DNA of 64,000 bases from Sacculina carcini (lineage: Eukaryota > Arthropoda > Thecostraca > Sacculinidae): positions 10,690,587 to 10,754,586 of the forward strand of contig OU696574.1 of the NCBI GenBank assembly GCA_916048095.2. The letters are read 5' to 3'. Below are positions 1 through 13,929 of the stretch, piece after piece; within the stretch, counting starts at the first letter, position 1; every line of letters begins with the position of its first letter. The translations under genes were made by a program, and so were the position numbers. The notes under the pieces are model-generated. The model saw only the letters and a list, made by a program, of their open reading frames with translations. It was not told the DNA's origin and made no database searches.

Positions 1-28
1 CGCACTCACAAGTATGTGGTATGCTCAC

Positions 29-184
29 TGGAAGCGGTAGGCAGATTTGTTGTCAATATTTGCCGGATAAGTGGAAGTTTCATGGATCTTCTTGGCTTGT
101 TCGGCAGCGATCAGCACATCCACCATGTGTACAGGACGTAGAAGACGAAGAGCTGTCAACATTCGTCTCCGAGACGCGTCACGC
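29..184 (-). CDS. Unidentified internal exon (partial gene)
   Basis: A 156-bp open stretch on the minus strand lies between an acceptor ending GTAGCAG (just above 184) and a donor GTGAGC (just below 29). Both junctions are phase 2, so the exon is symmetric. It encodes about 52 residues including LRLLRPVHMVDVLIAAEQAK. I do not recognise the family. It lies downstream of POLR1C on the same strand but is not part of it, because POLR1C ends at a clear stop at 1338. The rest of the gene would lie outside the window. An overlapping plus-strand ORF in the same stretch lacks such splice signals. Confidence 0.35.
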
Positions 185-248
185 CTGCTACCGTGAGTTT
201 TTCTACTCACATTAACCCACTTTGATGAAGGACTCTGCAATAATACCA

Positions 249-392
249 CAGTGAACCCCGGATATAAGATAAGCCCGGTTATAAGAGAGTATTTCTTCCG
301 GGCCCGTCTTCAATACTTTACATGTAATTTTCCCCGGATATAAGAGAGACTTTTTCTCCACTGCCGACAGCTCTTATATCCGGGCTAAACTG
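249..392. mobile_element. Small Tigger/pogo-like MITE, copy 1
   Basis: A 144-bp element starts CAGTGAACCCCGGATATAAG and ends with an imperfect complement, CTTATATCCGGGCTAAACTG. CAGT...ACTG ends are typical of the Tigger/pogo branch of Tc1-mariner elements. A second copy lies at 13375-13511. There is no coding capacity. The flanking TA duplication is only clear for the second copy. Confidence 0.6.
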
Positions 393-437
393 TAGTATGA
401 ATTGAACGTCTGAAGTAATTTACTGACAATATTCAAC

Positions 438-806
438 GTGCAATTGCCTGTAGCTCGCAGTCACCGCTTCTTGTCTTATACCTTCCACAGGAACCTGACA
501 GACGTGGATAACCTGCTGGCGCCATCAACTAAATCGCCTAATGTTTTTGTACACGCAAAGAACCCCACGCCAACCCATACTAGCGGATTCACGGCTCGAG
601 TGAGTTCTATGGGTTCTATGGAACAGCCTCGCGAGAACGCCCTGTCCGGAGCACTGACTCGGCAGCGCCTCGGCTTCCTCACGGTCACCAGTTTCACGAG
701 CACCACCTACACCATATCCACCACCACCACCGACACGGCCACTACCGTCTCACTATCTATACAGTGCACGTTGAGCGGTGGCAGCTCCGTGTTCCCCGCG
801 TGCTAG
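438..806 (+). CDS. Uncertain Ser/Thr-rich ORF
   Basis: An ORF of up to 122 codons ends at TAG 804-806. A possible acceptor (TTGCCTGTAG) precedes it, so it could be a terminal exon. The C-terminal third is rich in Thr and Ser (for example YTISTTTTDTATTVSLSIQC) with two cysteines near the end. Similar Thr-rich tails occur in small uncharacterised arthropod proteins, but that resemblance is an impression only. No conserved domain is visible and the antisense frame is also open for 76 codons. Treat as hypothetical. Confidence 0.22.
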   Translation: MQLPVARSHRFLSYTFHRNLTDVDNLLAPSTKSPNVFVHAKNPTPTHTSGFTARVSSMGSMEQPRENALSGALTRQRLGFLTVTSFTSTTYTISTTTTDTATTVSLSIQCTLSGGSSVFPAC

Positions 807-1337
807 CGCTGCTACCGACCGGTGAATCATCAGTTGTGGGCGCAAAGATCAATATTACTGCTTCCTATGTTGTTGGCGGACCATTCTTTTGTTTCACGTA
901 TTCGTCACTCGGTGTATTAAATTGTGACGCGAGATATTTTTGAACTTCTTTCGAGTCTACATTCAGCTATAACTTTTCGGATAAGTCTAGATTAGAACAC
1001 GTTACAGATGGTAAAACATGATTGAGGACGTCACACGGGTTTTATACTACGTTGGGGGTGGTAGACATCAAGGCTGATTATCCCGGGTATAGCTGTATCA
1101 ATGTCATAGCGTGGCAAGTCTTATTACGAAACGAGGATGCGTTCAAGGATGGCCAGTGGTAGAGAGGAAAATTCAGAATCAGAAACCGCTGGCATACAGC
1201 TGAGCAAAAACCGAACCTGGGTGTCCTGGTTGGAAGGCATTTCTGTCCCTTCCAGACCAAATTACAGAAAAATGATTACAAACCAAGAAAGACAATATAT
1301 TGAATTCCTCATGAGCAAACTATTTAATGTATACACC
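807..1337. other. Intergenic, nothing recognised
   Basis: No supported gene or repeat. This is the 3' flank of POLR1C. Short ORFs here have no recognisable features. Confidence 0.5.
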
Positions 1338-2881
1338 TCAGCGATTCCTCTGGTGAGGATGCGTTTCTGGATCGACTTCATCGAGCGACGCCAACAATTT
1401 CCGGCACTTGCGCGCCAAAATGTTGGCCGCTTCTACAAACAATACTTCCGGTTGTCGAGCACCTACAGATTCCACTGTGAAAATGAAATGATCCTTGACA
1501 CGACCGAGTTGCACGGCTCCGCGCAGATCCTCGTGACGAAACACGTTGCGACTGCAGTTATCATAGCGAGCGTCGGCCACCACTGCCTCGACCGCATCAC
1601 TGGTAGCTACGTCTTGTGCGTCACCAGCGCAGTCGATGGGACGCAACTCAATGACGCCGGGACTGAAGCTGTCACGTAGTCGCCGGGCCTGCTCGCCACA
1701 CACGCGCCGCGTCAGCCTCACCGTGGGCAGCAGCCGGTACCAGGCGGTGGCCACTGGCGAGAACTTGGCGTGGTCGCGACCCACGCTCTTGACGGCCTCC
1801 ACGCGCAGGTCGATCTCGTGTCCGGGACGCAGTTTGGCCAGCAGGATGTCAGCGTGCACGGGACCGACGGTCTCGTCTACACGCGTCACACAGCAGCGGC
1901 AACAAACAGACCAGCATAAACACACACTCGACTTGCCCCTTCATCATTCATATTGATGAAACAACAAGTGCATTCAACCCCGCCACACGCAAACAGAGGA
2001 AGTATTTCGTTGCTTGTGGCAACTGAAAATTAACGAACTCAAATTGACTGAGAATTGAACGCCAGATAAATCACAAAACTCCAATTAATATAACTCGCAT
2101 TGCTGCAGAAATTATCAGACGTCACGATCGAATCGTGACTATGGCAAGACGTAATTATCGGTGTTTATTTAATCACACTTTATAATACTGTTAAATTGTA
2201 TGCTAGAAAAATACACGAATGAATGCATCTCGAGATAACTGAAAATTAAGAACATTTTGACTATGAATCGAAACATTTGAGACTTAGATCTCAGTCACGT
2301 GAGATCCAATTGGATTTCACCGCCAATAATTCCAAGCGTGCAAGTCCGGCGAAATTCCCAGCGACAACATCACACCCACCTGTGTAGATCGACTGCGTTG
2401 GCAGCGGCTGAAAATGAAGACTGCGTGAGTAAACGCTGCTATCCGTCACGTTTCCCGCCGCGTCGCGCGTGCAGCGAACTTTCAGCTCAAACTGCAGCGT
2501 GTTGGTGGCGCCGGCCGGCTCGTCGGCGGCGCGACGTTCAAACAGACTCGGGTCGGCACGCAACGGCACCAAACCCAGCCGATGAGCCAACACTTCGTCC
2601 TGAACAATGCTCGTGTTGTTGGACACCATCACCTTCTCGATGGCCATGCTCGGAACGTCGGACAGCAGCAGACGTCGCAGCGCGTTCACCAGCGGAGCCT
2701 CGATTCCGCCGACCAAGTCGAACTCGGTGTCGGTATCGGTCAGCGAGAAAAAACGCACGCTGAAATTGGCTGTGAAATGTCGCAGCCATTCCTTCCACAA
2801 CATTGACACGCCAGCGCCATCATGTGTCTCGTGTTCAAGCAACGAGATCTCTCCCAACTTGTGACAATCACTCAACGACAT
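1338..2881 (-). CDS. POLR1C: DNA-directed RNA polymerases I and III subunit RPAC1
   Basis: RPAC1 is the alpha-like assembly subunit shared by RNA polymerases I and III; it pairs with RPAC2 in the nucleus. Two coding exons, 2881-2380 and 1876-1338, join in phase 1 and give 346 residues, the length of human RPAC1 as I recall it. Exon 1 carries the dimerisation region (EFDLVGGIEAPLVNALRRLL, then NNTSIVQDEVLAHRLGLVPL and LQFELKVRCTRD). Exon 2 carries DILLAKLRPGHEIDL, DHAKFSPVATAWYRLLP, FSPGVIEL and the closing DHFIFTVESVGARQPEVLF segment. The start is the ATG at 2881, because an in-frame stop lies a short way upstream and the only earlier candidate is TTG. The gene is head-to-head with the zinc-finger gene starting at 3678. 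No missing key segment is seen. Confidence 0.95.
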
Positions 2882-3677
2882 TGCTCCACACAAACTGTAC
2901 AGGACCTAAGAAACAATCACGCACATTTGACCCATACACCAATGAAAACCGGGCAAAAAACTCGCAAGATCACACAGACTGAGAAACTTCATACGACCTA
3001 AATAATTTACCGGAAAATCAAATATACCTTGTTTATTTACTAGAATACAAATAACTTACAAAACCGCCCACAAACACAACACACGTGCTCCCTGGCAGCC
3101 ACTAATGAGATGTCAACAAATCTGGAAGCCTTGGTTTGGTCAAGACAATTGATGCGCTAGATTGCAATAAACTGGTTGTTTTGATGAACTGTTTCTATTG
3201 AACTGTTCCGTGTTTTATAACTGGAAAACGTATATTTGAATGTGTGTGTTCCAACAATATAGACCATAAACCATAAATTTGTATAACAAAAATGTATATA
3301 GGATGCGGACAGGTTTTATAATGTGCTGCTATGTGAATTTGGTGGACTTTGCATAAGTGGAGCAATATTTTTTCTGGAAGTTTTCGCAGCTCAATTTTTC
3401 CATGCGTAAATGAGAAAATGTAGGAAGAACAATATTCGTCTATGTATGGGAGGATGTGTAATATATTTGTGCGGAATTTGAACGTTTTTGTGCATTTTTA
3501 TAGCCATTAGTTTGTACTAATTGCTGATAACTTTGAACTGATTGTTTGTCTAAAAGTTCTGGTCTTTTCCAGATTTCGAACGGCGCATGAGAAGTGCTGT
3601 CAGTTCGTGTATCAGGCGGTAATTTTACGTCATTGTGGAAGTTAGTGTTTTTTGTCTATTCTCTCTGATCTCCCGAG
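2882..3677. promoter_or_regulatory. Shared 5' region of POLR1C (-) and zinc-finger gene (+)
   Basis: About 800 bp separate two divergent start codons (2881 minus, 3678 plus). The region is AT-rich and has no ORF of note. It must hold the promoters and 5' UTRs of both genes unless untranslated exons lie further away. No specific core promoter element is claimed. Confidence 0.45.
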
Positions 3678-5780
3678 ATGGACCCTTGTTCTGGCGTTGC
3701 CTCTGTGTCCGCCGCCTCTCACGAGCGCTTCCCCAAACCTCCATTTCTGCTGTGCTGCCTGTTGTGCAATTGTCCGCTGGACGTGGAGCAGCGCAGCGTG
3801 CAGCGCCACCTGGGCGGCACGGAATGTCGTCAGTATTTGGCCGAGCGTATCTGTGCCGAGGTGGTTGATGAGTTGCACACCGTCGACCACATATGTGACG
3901 AGTGCTTCAACCTGGTCGAACAGTGGCACTCGATGCGCCGCATTCTCGACAAACTCACGTGCTCAATATCGGACAAGTACCGCCGCGCACGACTGCGCCG
4001 TCGTAGCGAGAAAGTGTGCGTGTGTGTCGACAGTGTGCTGCTGCAGATCCCATATGCGGCGTTTCTGGCGCACTGCAAAGGCAAACATGTGGCGTGGACT
4101 GACGCAGTGGCGGCGGTGGCGGCAGCTGTCCTCCGTTCTGCCGGACTTTCATCATCACGCGCTGAAAATATCAATGACAGTGGTGTGAGCAGTGTAGGAG
4201 ACGCATCACGAGCTTCTGTCGCTGCCTCGCTTGTGTCGGCACGGTCGGCGCCCGGGGACTCTAGAAGCAGGGGCGGGCGCACCAGCAGCAGTGCGGCCGG
4301 CTCCAGTCGCCACAGCTCGCCACTTCCTCGCACTTATGCCAAACGTCCGCGTCAGTCGAGACAGGCGGCCGGGTGTTGTGTGAGCACAAGCTCGGCGGCA
4401 GAAGCGACCCCTGGCAGTTGCGCTAGCAGTCAGTTCCATCAGCAGCCAGCAGTGAGGCATTTGAGTGGCAGCAGTCAGAGCAGCGGCACCTCGCTCGCCT
4501 CCACCTCGGGCAATTACCGTGTGGTGCGCGTGCTGCCTGTGATGGCCAGCACTGCGTCCTCCTCGTCCCTCTCCCACCTCCAGCAGCAGCAGCAGACGGT
4601 GAGTCGTCGCGCCTCCAAGCGACACCAGCTCGTCGTGCGCTATCTGGCGTCCAACAACTCTGCCAACTCGGCTCGACCCCTGGCTCCTCCCGATCCGCCT
4701 GCATCCGTCGACTACGGACCGCCGGCCGCCGGCGCCGAGTTATCCGCACTGCCGGCCGGACGTCTGACAGTGTTGCACGGATGGCGAGGTATCGGGTGTG
4801 GCTCGCTGCCTGTGCCTGCCGCCTCGGCCGCCGTTGTGGGCGCGTGCAGACAGCTTGCGACGGCTCGTGAGCGCGAGGAGACGATGTCGGTGTTGTCGGT
4901 GGCTGACACAGCTAGTCTTCTCGACCGCACCGAGACGCTGTCTGTGTTCTCAGGTGGGACAATCAAGTGTGATATGCTGGCTCTGTTCTTCATAGAGTCC
5001 AACTAGCTAATAATTATCGCGATTTGTGGCAGAATTTCATAGTTTATTTGTCTAGTTTTATGTTCTGGTAGATTTTTGAGTAGATTATATTATGCACCAG
5101 GCAGCTAATATTCATGAAACTAATACGCGGCATTTTCTCTTGCTAGGCTCATCGTTGTTTTTCAGCCACTTCCAGTGTGTGAGTCAATGAGAGATTCAGG
5201 ATCTTGTGCAAGCATACTTCAGATAACTGAACATATGTTTGCTCAGCATACTGGAGTATCATTGTTCAATAATTTGTATTTATATTGTTTATCTATGTCT
5301 TGCATGATATTTCCCATTTTTTCTTCTTTTAAATGGCTTCGTAGTTTTGAATTTATAAAAATATAAAAATTTCAACTCTATAAAATATTTTAATTTGTTA
5401 ATGTACTATGTTTTTCATCCAAGTTTGTGTTATAAATTTTTGGTCGTGCTTTATTGTTCACACAAGGTGCAAGTACAATTTTGACTGTTATTTTCACGTT
5501 TTGACATTTCAATGAAATTTCCTTTTTATTGAGTTAACTAATATTGTTTATTGTAGAGTTTTCTCACAATCATCACATTTAACAGTTGCTCATTTGAATG
5601 TGTATCGCGACCTCATGTGACCTTAGTGTGACCCTAATCTGACCTTGTGTTGCTCCCGTGATATGACATTTGTGTACACAATGACTGTCATGTATTAATT
5701 TCTCTTGCTGGTTATTTTTCCATACTGTGACACGTAACACTGTGCATATATACTCTAGTCGGTACTGGCTGGTTCGTGTG

Positions 5781-5815
<35 letters not shown>

Positions 5816-8800
5816 GTGTACGGTGATTGTTTTACTGTTATTTCGTGGGGGATATGCGACTCAGCAGTCTCGTCATGTCGTCGTTTTGTTGTTGCACTTG
5901 TTTGAGCTGTTGGTTGGCTGTGAGTCGCTGCTGTAGTAGTTGGTAATATTGCTGCAGCACGTGCGACAGTGTGTTCCACACCTCCAGTTGCTCGTCGCAG
6001 TGTAGTTCAGTGTATTGCTGCCAGTAACGGCGCATCTCGTCTTGATCACGGCTGGGTTTTGTGTCTGAGTTCTCGTGATCTTGTGAACTATGCTCCTCCG
6101 GTTGCTCGTCAGTCGTGTTGGTATTGCCAGTTTGTGCGCGTATCTCGCCGTCCATTGCAGTCCATTGTTTGCGCTTCTGCAGGAAGTCGGATATTGCAGA
6201 TAGCACGTGTTCGTAACGGATTTCCTCTTTTAGACGATGTGCGTCGCTTTTGTCTGTGTCAGCGCTGTAGTCTGGGCCAGGTAGTTCTTGCGCAGCCTGT
6301 GAGTCTTGCTGTACGTTCAGGTCTTCATCCTGCAAATATCTGCAACATCAGTATTCGTATACTGTTAGGAAAGTGTCGCAAACATCTTTGTCATTCACAA
6401 GCTAAACAAAGCTGGAAGCAGGATGCGATTCCTCTTGCATTGTAATCTAGGTGTGTTGCCGTCGTGTTGTGTCACACCCCAGTCAATATCACCTGTCGAA
6501 ACAGCTGTACAGTTCATACAGCTGCTCTTCACTGGTCACGCCGAGCACGTCAAAAATGGCTCCCAGCGTGATCATGTCTCTACACGACTCTTCTCTGTCC
6601 TGACCCTGTTTCTCAGTGGCTGCAGGCCAAACATCAGTGGTCGCATCAGTAAATGATTGAGTTTGTATACAGTATACAGTATACATCTCGTTCGAGTTGC
6701 GTTTGTATATATATATCGTAAAAGCTCTATTTGAACGGTATGCCCTTCCATTTTCCAAACCTTTTCCCGAATGCCCTTCAATTAGAGGTGCCTATGAATC
6801 GGAGGGTGCCGCTATATTTCTCGACTAGCTGGTGAGAATTTTTAGAAGGTACGGTATATGTTATGGATAAAAAACAACTAAAGTATGCATATTTTTCACA
6901 AATGACACAAATACATGTTGGTTTCTGGTAATTAATCACAAATTCACTAATAATAATCAGTCAGTCATAGATATTGCCAAAAGAGAAGAATGCATCAAAG
7001 TGAGGTTTAATTAGAAGTACCGTTCTGTTTTTCAATTGTTCCCTCAAGGTGTCATCAAATAGAGGTGCCCTTCTAATAGAGGTTTTTCGTTGTATTACTT
7101 GCTCAGATATGCGAGGCTTGTTTGCAGTCAGCTGATAATGGGCTTGGGATGTTATGGAAAATGTAGCGATACGTTTTTAGGTAGTTTTAGAAGTGTGTGT
7201 GTGTGTGTGTGTTGTGGTGATGGTGGATGAATGATTGAGCATATTTAAACCTTGCTTCAGTAGACATTGAAGCTGCTCATCGACCAGAAACGCAGCATGT
7301 TTGCTGATGGCGTTGAGCAGGTGTTTGTGTCGAGTATGTTGTGTACTGGCTGGTGACTGGTCACTTAGGGTATCCATCAACAGCTGTCGACTGCTGGTCA
7401 CAGAACCGAGGTCTGGCGAGGTACTCTTCACTTCTCGGTTCAACTCCTCGTCAGTCAACTGTTGGTCATAGTTGATTAATTATCTCGCTGTGCTGTGCTG
7501 GTACAACTGTAACGAACTGTTATTCTTGACAACGGGACACCAATTACCTTAAACTTTCCTCAATATGTCGTTTACTCCAAATTGTGCATCGTCTTACCGC
7601 TCTGTCCGTTTACGATTTAACCTCTGGTCCAACGTGGAAAGTACGCAAGAACATACCGCATAGGCCCGTGGAGGGTCGAGTAGATGACTGATATCTGGCC
7701 GATGATAGTCGCAATTTTGCAGAATCTCGCGACTGATCACTTCATCCGCCTCCAGTATGGCTCGCAGATGTCCCAGAGCCGTGTCTTTCTGCATGTTGAA
7801 CACTTGTCGTTGTTTGGTGGCGTGCAGTTGTCGATAGTGAGCGTGTCGTTCTGCCGTGTCGTGCAATGTTGCATTGAGACGTCTGGGTGACATAGTTCAG
7901 TCATTCAATCATGATTCATGTCAACTGTGTTACTATACCGACTTCTACATGAATTCTCTCATAATTACTGCATTATACCACAATTACTACAATTCAGTTT
8001 TATTTTCATCTCCTGTTTGTTATTTACATGCGCCTGCACGGAGCTTAGTTTGTTGAGCTGAACAAGTGGATATTTTTCCCAGTGATAGACCATAAGAATA
8101 CTTTAGGACTGCTGTTTACCGTAGAAGGCCAGTTGAGGCAAAATCCTTCTCTGTCCTATTTTCCTCCTTACTTCTGGTGTCAATCACTACACAGTTAGAT
8201 ATTTGGCACACATCCAGACAATGGCACCAGAAACACACCTACCTGATATCTCTGTTGAGGTTCCTGATCTCCTGCTGCTGCTTGGCTCGTTGCTCGTGCA
8301 TCTGGCTGGTCAGTGACCTGCACGTGGTCTCCATGCGAGTGTGCATGTGGCGCTGCTTGTTGATGGTGGCCTGAGACTCCTGTACTTGTCGCTTCAACAC
8401 CTGGTCCCATCGGAACCGAGCACATATTAGACTGCATATATGTCTGTGTGTTTCTTGTTCTTATGTCTACCTGATTCTCAGGTCAGATTATGCACCTTGT
8501 TTCTAGTTTTGTTTCTCTTGTTTGCTTGCACGTTTCTATTGGAGAAAAGTATTGTAAATTTTACCCTCAATTTAGGCGTCCACTTATCTGAAGCTGGGTA
8601 ACTGCGTCTCACTTGAGAATCATCTTAATTTCAGGAAAATTTGTGGACCTGTAGTAATGCTTCCAATCATCCGAAATTCCTAATTATGAATAAATATTCC
8701 ATCTAACAGTCTATATTGATGATAGCATATTTGATGGAAATATATTGGATCAGTGTTCCAGTCTGGTGGAACATCAGTGCGATAATGATAAACTCGCCTG

Positions 8801-11800
8801 GTAGTTGTAGTCCAGTTTTTCTGTATTCAGCAAGCACGTTGCCTTCAACTGTTCAACGTTCTGCTCCAACGCTTCCACGTCACTTTCCAGCGTGCTACGA
8901 ATCTTACATACGCATTTCCATGTACATATGCATCAAGACACACACACACACACACACAGACGTGCACAAGGGTCAAATTGTGTGTGCTTGAATTTGGCAT
9001 CACTCGTTGGTCTTCAGTGCGGATTTCTTCAGTCAGTATGTTCACGGTGGGTCAGCTATATGATCGGGCGTTAAATCAACCACAATTCATTTGGCTGACC
9101 TATTTAAAGACTATCGTTTTTGTGGCGGATCTGCATTGTGGTTGTACAGCACGACAGTTTCAATGAGAATATTGGTAGACGGGTTTCGTGGCATTTTGAG
9201 ACACCATTACTCATATTCATCCTGAAGCAAATATTACAACATCCAGTGAGTTATTGCTGGCGTATTATGTCTCACGGAGTCTTTTCTTTTCATAAGACGT
9301 CTGTAAAACATTCATACTTTTCCCTCTTCGTTCATACCTTTCCACTTTGTTGTGTGTGCGTGTACGTTGAGGGTACCTGTCTGAATTGTTCTGCGTCGTG
9401 TCTGTGTGCCTCCTCGACCTGTTCGTACTGTTCGTCAGTCATTTGCAGGTAGCTGCGCAGTCGGTTCTCCTCGTCCTGTGCATCACAATCAACAACAGAC
9501 GAGCCACAATTGAACGTACAAGAGCGGATGTGGCCATCATTGATCAAACATTCCGCTTCATGTACGTAAATACGTGAATAGAATCGTGCGGTACTGGGTG
9601 TTTTTGCATCATGTAGAGAACGCACACATACGATCAACTTGGCTCCGTATCTTTATGCTTCAGCCAGCTCTTACTATTTTTGTTCTTATGATTCTCTCGA
9701 GTGACATACAGTGTGTGTGTGTGTGTGCGTGTGTGTGTGTGTGTGTTATCCAATTGCACCACCTAGCATGCACCTAGCTAAGATTAAAGATACCATCAGT
9801 AATTAAAGAACTTGGCTGAATTATCAAGTTCCAGTTGATCAACTACCATTGTATCCTATATGTTATCTCCTGCCCGCCTCTGCTTCCTCGTATGTTCTGA
9901 TGTTGGGAACGATGCTGTTGCTCCCCGACTACGTTTGATCTCGCTTCAGTTCCGTTATGTTAAATTAGGTTAGTTCTGCTGGGAGGTTGATTGGCCTTCA
10001 TCTCCTGACGTCGTCACCTGAACGATCTTGTCGAGTCGCTGGTGCCATATCTTGCTGTCGACCTCCAGACAGTCGGCTTCGTGTCCACACATGGCGTTCT
10101 CTATGGCCTGTAGCTCGGTATCGTACGCTCGTCTCATAGTGTCCAGCTGTTGCTTCATGCGACTCACCACCGTCGTGGTCTCCTGTGCCAATAGTCAATG
10201 ATGTCGTCACAGTGTCACACACATGCGTCTTCCTAGCATTATATTAAGCAGAACTAGAACGAAACTGTACTGTCTAGAGGGGCTCGTATTGTGTGATATC
10301 TGCGCAACATACACAACTCAGGGGCTCTGTCGTCTGTCATAGACGATCAAATGAACTGTGTAAATGGATGAATGGATTAGACAGAGCGTGTTTATGGGGT
10401 TAATTTGAGTTTATATCTTATCGATGATAGTCTGCTGATATTATCCTGTTTCGCTTCTGTTTTTCCTCAATATCGCGTTTAATAAATTTTCCTTCATGTT
10501 TTCCTGATCGCTCTTACCTGTGCCTGCATGTTCAAGTCAATATTGTACTGTTTCTCGCGCCTCTGCAACTCGGTCTCCAATTGTCCGATCAGCTCGTCTT
10601 TGTAGAGCAACACTTCATCGCACAATTGTTGCTGGTTCTTCATGTGAGCATGCAGTTCTTGAGGCACTTTCGACTGCACGCTTGTCACACCCGCACATAC
10701 ACATACACATGAATTCTACTGTTAAGTATTGAAGTTATTCAGATACAGCTCATTACATTCAACAACCAGCGGGAATTATTTTCAATTCATCCTCAGTGTA
10801 CATTAAATACAATGGTGGAAGGTGTGATAACGAGGTATCCTTAGTTAGCATTGAAATTTCCCATAATTATGAAAATTGTTCGAGTAATCATGTGAGGGTT
10901 CATTTTCAATATATTTAGATAAGCGCGAGTGTATTATAACATAAATTTTCAAACTTTTTTCAATCAAGGACCACTTTTATTAGAGAAAATAAGCTGAGGA
11001 CCCCCTCACATGCGTTCGACTATGTACATATACATATATATAGTACGCATTGCTTCATAATATCAACAGTCATGGAAAGCTTTAAATAAATACATTAACT
11101 GAGAAGTGTAGTGCTTCCAAACTCACCAATTCTGGCGGTCTTTGTGGACCCTTTGTCAAAGTTCCACGGACCCCACTTTGAGAACCCCTGCATTATAACT
11201 TCGATATCCCGGCGTGGGTAGCAGTGGCATGCACGCGCATTCAGTGATCACCTGTCCCAGAGAGCTGTCAGTCGATGCACGTCTTGATCGACAAGCTGGT
11301 CGTATTGTTCGCGCAGTTGTTGTCTCTGTTGCTCAGCTGTGTCATGGTCGAGCTGCTGCTGACTGCAGCGACTCTCAGCTACCAGCTTGACCCCGCTGAC
11401 CAGCTGCCAGCCGTCGTGTTGTAGCTCGTGCAGTCGCCGGCAACTGCGATCCTCTTGTCTCCGCACCGGCTCCTCACTGTCACGCCACACACAGCAGGGA
11501 TGAGGTTGCCAGCGACACGGACATAGCACATGGAAAATAAGAGAAAAAACAAGAAAACTGAAGGAAGAAGAAGACAAATACAGAAAAAATGGAGAAGAAA
11601 AAAGGACATGATCCAGTTGAACAAGACAATGCCGATATGAAGGCAATACTCCCCCGATATGGAACTGAACCTTAACAGACTATGTCATGCAGCGAGCACA
11701 AATGTATCAGATCATGTGTCGAATTGCTCGATTTGCTTTCATTTGCTTTGCTTGTGAATTTGCTCACCTATTTTTATCGTTGTCATCTTCTTGTGGACTT

Positions 11801-12487
11801 GAGCGTGTTGTTTCCTCATTCTCTTGTTGTTTGTCGGTTGTGCTTTCGTCTGACTCGTCATGACGTTGCTCCATATTGCTCAATTTTACCATTTACGTTA
11901 AATGACTTTATGAAATTCAATAAATAATTCTTTTTTATGGTATCTTTTATGTGCTGGTACAGCGCTCAATACACACTGTTTTTGCTACCGAATTTTTCGT
12001 TCTACTAACTTGTTTGAGCTATTCATTGTCAGCGTGTGTTTGCTGGTGAATTTGGCCAGTGGTTGTCATGGCAACCCGCATTGTTCACGTTGTTTTATCA
12101 ATATTGCCGGCTGGCATATTTTGTGTGTCCTATTGATTTTGTTTTTTTGCTAATGCTCACCAGCTGATAATCTGGTAAATTCAATAAATATCTTATTAAT
12201 ATAGTGTTATATAAAATTATATTGGTCTGGATTATATGTGTGTCATGAGCGTGTGTATGTGTTTGTGTGTGTGTGTGTGTTTTTTTATGTGTTTTCATCC
12301 TCAGTAGGTATGTGTGTGCGTGTGCTTTTGTCTTTTATGTATGGAAGTGTGATTTTCAGCGTATGTGCACTCGTCTGTCTTCTTTTTGTCTGTGTGTGTG
12401 TGTGTTGGTCTGTGTGATTGTGAATGTGTATGTCCTTTGCTTGAGTGTGTGTGTGCAGCGCCGTAGAGACCCTCTAGGTGTAGGGCG

Positions 12488-12575
<88 letters not shown>

Positions 12576-13599
12576 TAATGTAATGTAATGTGTTTATATG
12601 TATATGTGTGTGTTTATATGTATATGTGTGTGTTTATATGTATATGTGTGTGTGTATATGTGTGTGTGTTTGTATGTGTGTGGGTGTGTGTGCAGACAAC
12701 ACTGACATGACTGTTGCTGCTGACGAGCTGGGTGGTTTGTGTGTGGAGCGAGGAAGTTGTGTGTTGAACGACAGTGGGGGTGCTGGTGTTAGTGGGGGAA
12801 GTATGACTGCCGGTAGTGGGGCGGGGGTTGGTCTCAGTGGGGGAGTCGGCACTGACTGTCTCTCAACTGACTCCCGACTGATGATGCCTGATTCCGGCCT
12901 GCACGCCATTGATGACCAGGATGCTGACAATGAACGTGATCTGCATCACACGGTCAGTGATTTCAACCGCCACAATCTCACTCACTCTCACTAGAGGAGT
13001 TTAATGTTGACGCTATGGAGTGTGACTTAGCGGAACTTTGTTCCAAGAAAGAGGAGCCTCTGACGAGCGTTTCATTGTGCTCAGACAGTTTGAGACGTCT
13101 ATTTTTCATATGGACTCATGGATCCTTCCATAGACTTTCTGTTCATGTTTCCTCTTCAGTATGTTGTTCGCTTCTAACGTTCTTCTATATTGCTGTGTAT
13201 CTGTTGATGATCAAGGTTCATTGGGATTGCTATCATGTAATTGATAACGTTTGCGCTCTTCTCTTTTCGCCTTGTTCATTGGTTTCAATAATAATGATAA
13301 TAATAATTAATAGTAATAATAATAAATTGGTAGGTTGATGGGTGGACTGATGGGGGTGTAGTCAAAAGCTAATACAGTGAACCCCGGTTATAAGAGATTA
13401 TTTCTTCCTGGTCCGTCTTCTATAATTTACGTGTAATTTTCCCCGGATATAAGAGATATAAGAGACTTTTTCTCACTCCCGACAACTCTTTCTTATATCC
13501 GGGCTACACTATAGCCGTAGCACAATGTGTTCACAAACTCTGCTCAAGGGAAATACTCCAGTTAGGTGTTTTTCACGTGTTCATGCACTCATCAACATA

Positions 13600-13641
<42 letters not shown>

Positions 13642-13776
13642 GCGCATTGAAGCGTGACACACACTCTTCTAGCGTGTCGTTTGCCGAACCATCGATGATG
13701 AAGCCAGAACGTCACAGTGTAGCAGGCAGTATTTGTGCTGATCCAGGTCAGGGCACCAAACACTCACACACACACG

Positions 13777-13812
<36 letters not shown>

Positions 13813-13846
13813 CATACACACACAACACACACACACAACACACATT

Positions 13847-13929
<83 letters not shown>

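Noticed and set aside
1137-1679. A 180-codon plus-strand ORF
   Set aside because: Antisense shadow of POLR1C exon 2, which has clear homology.
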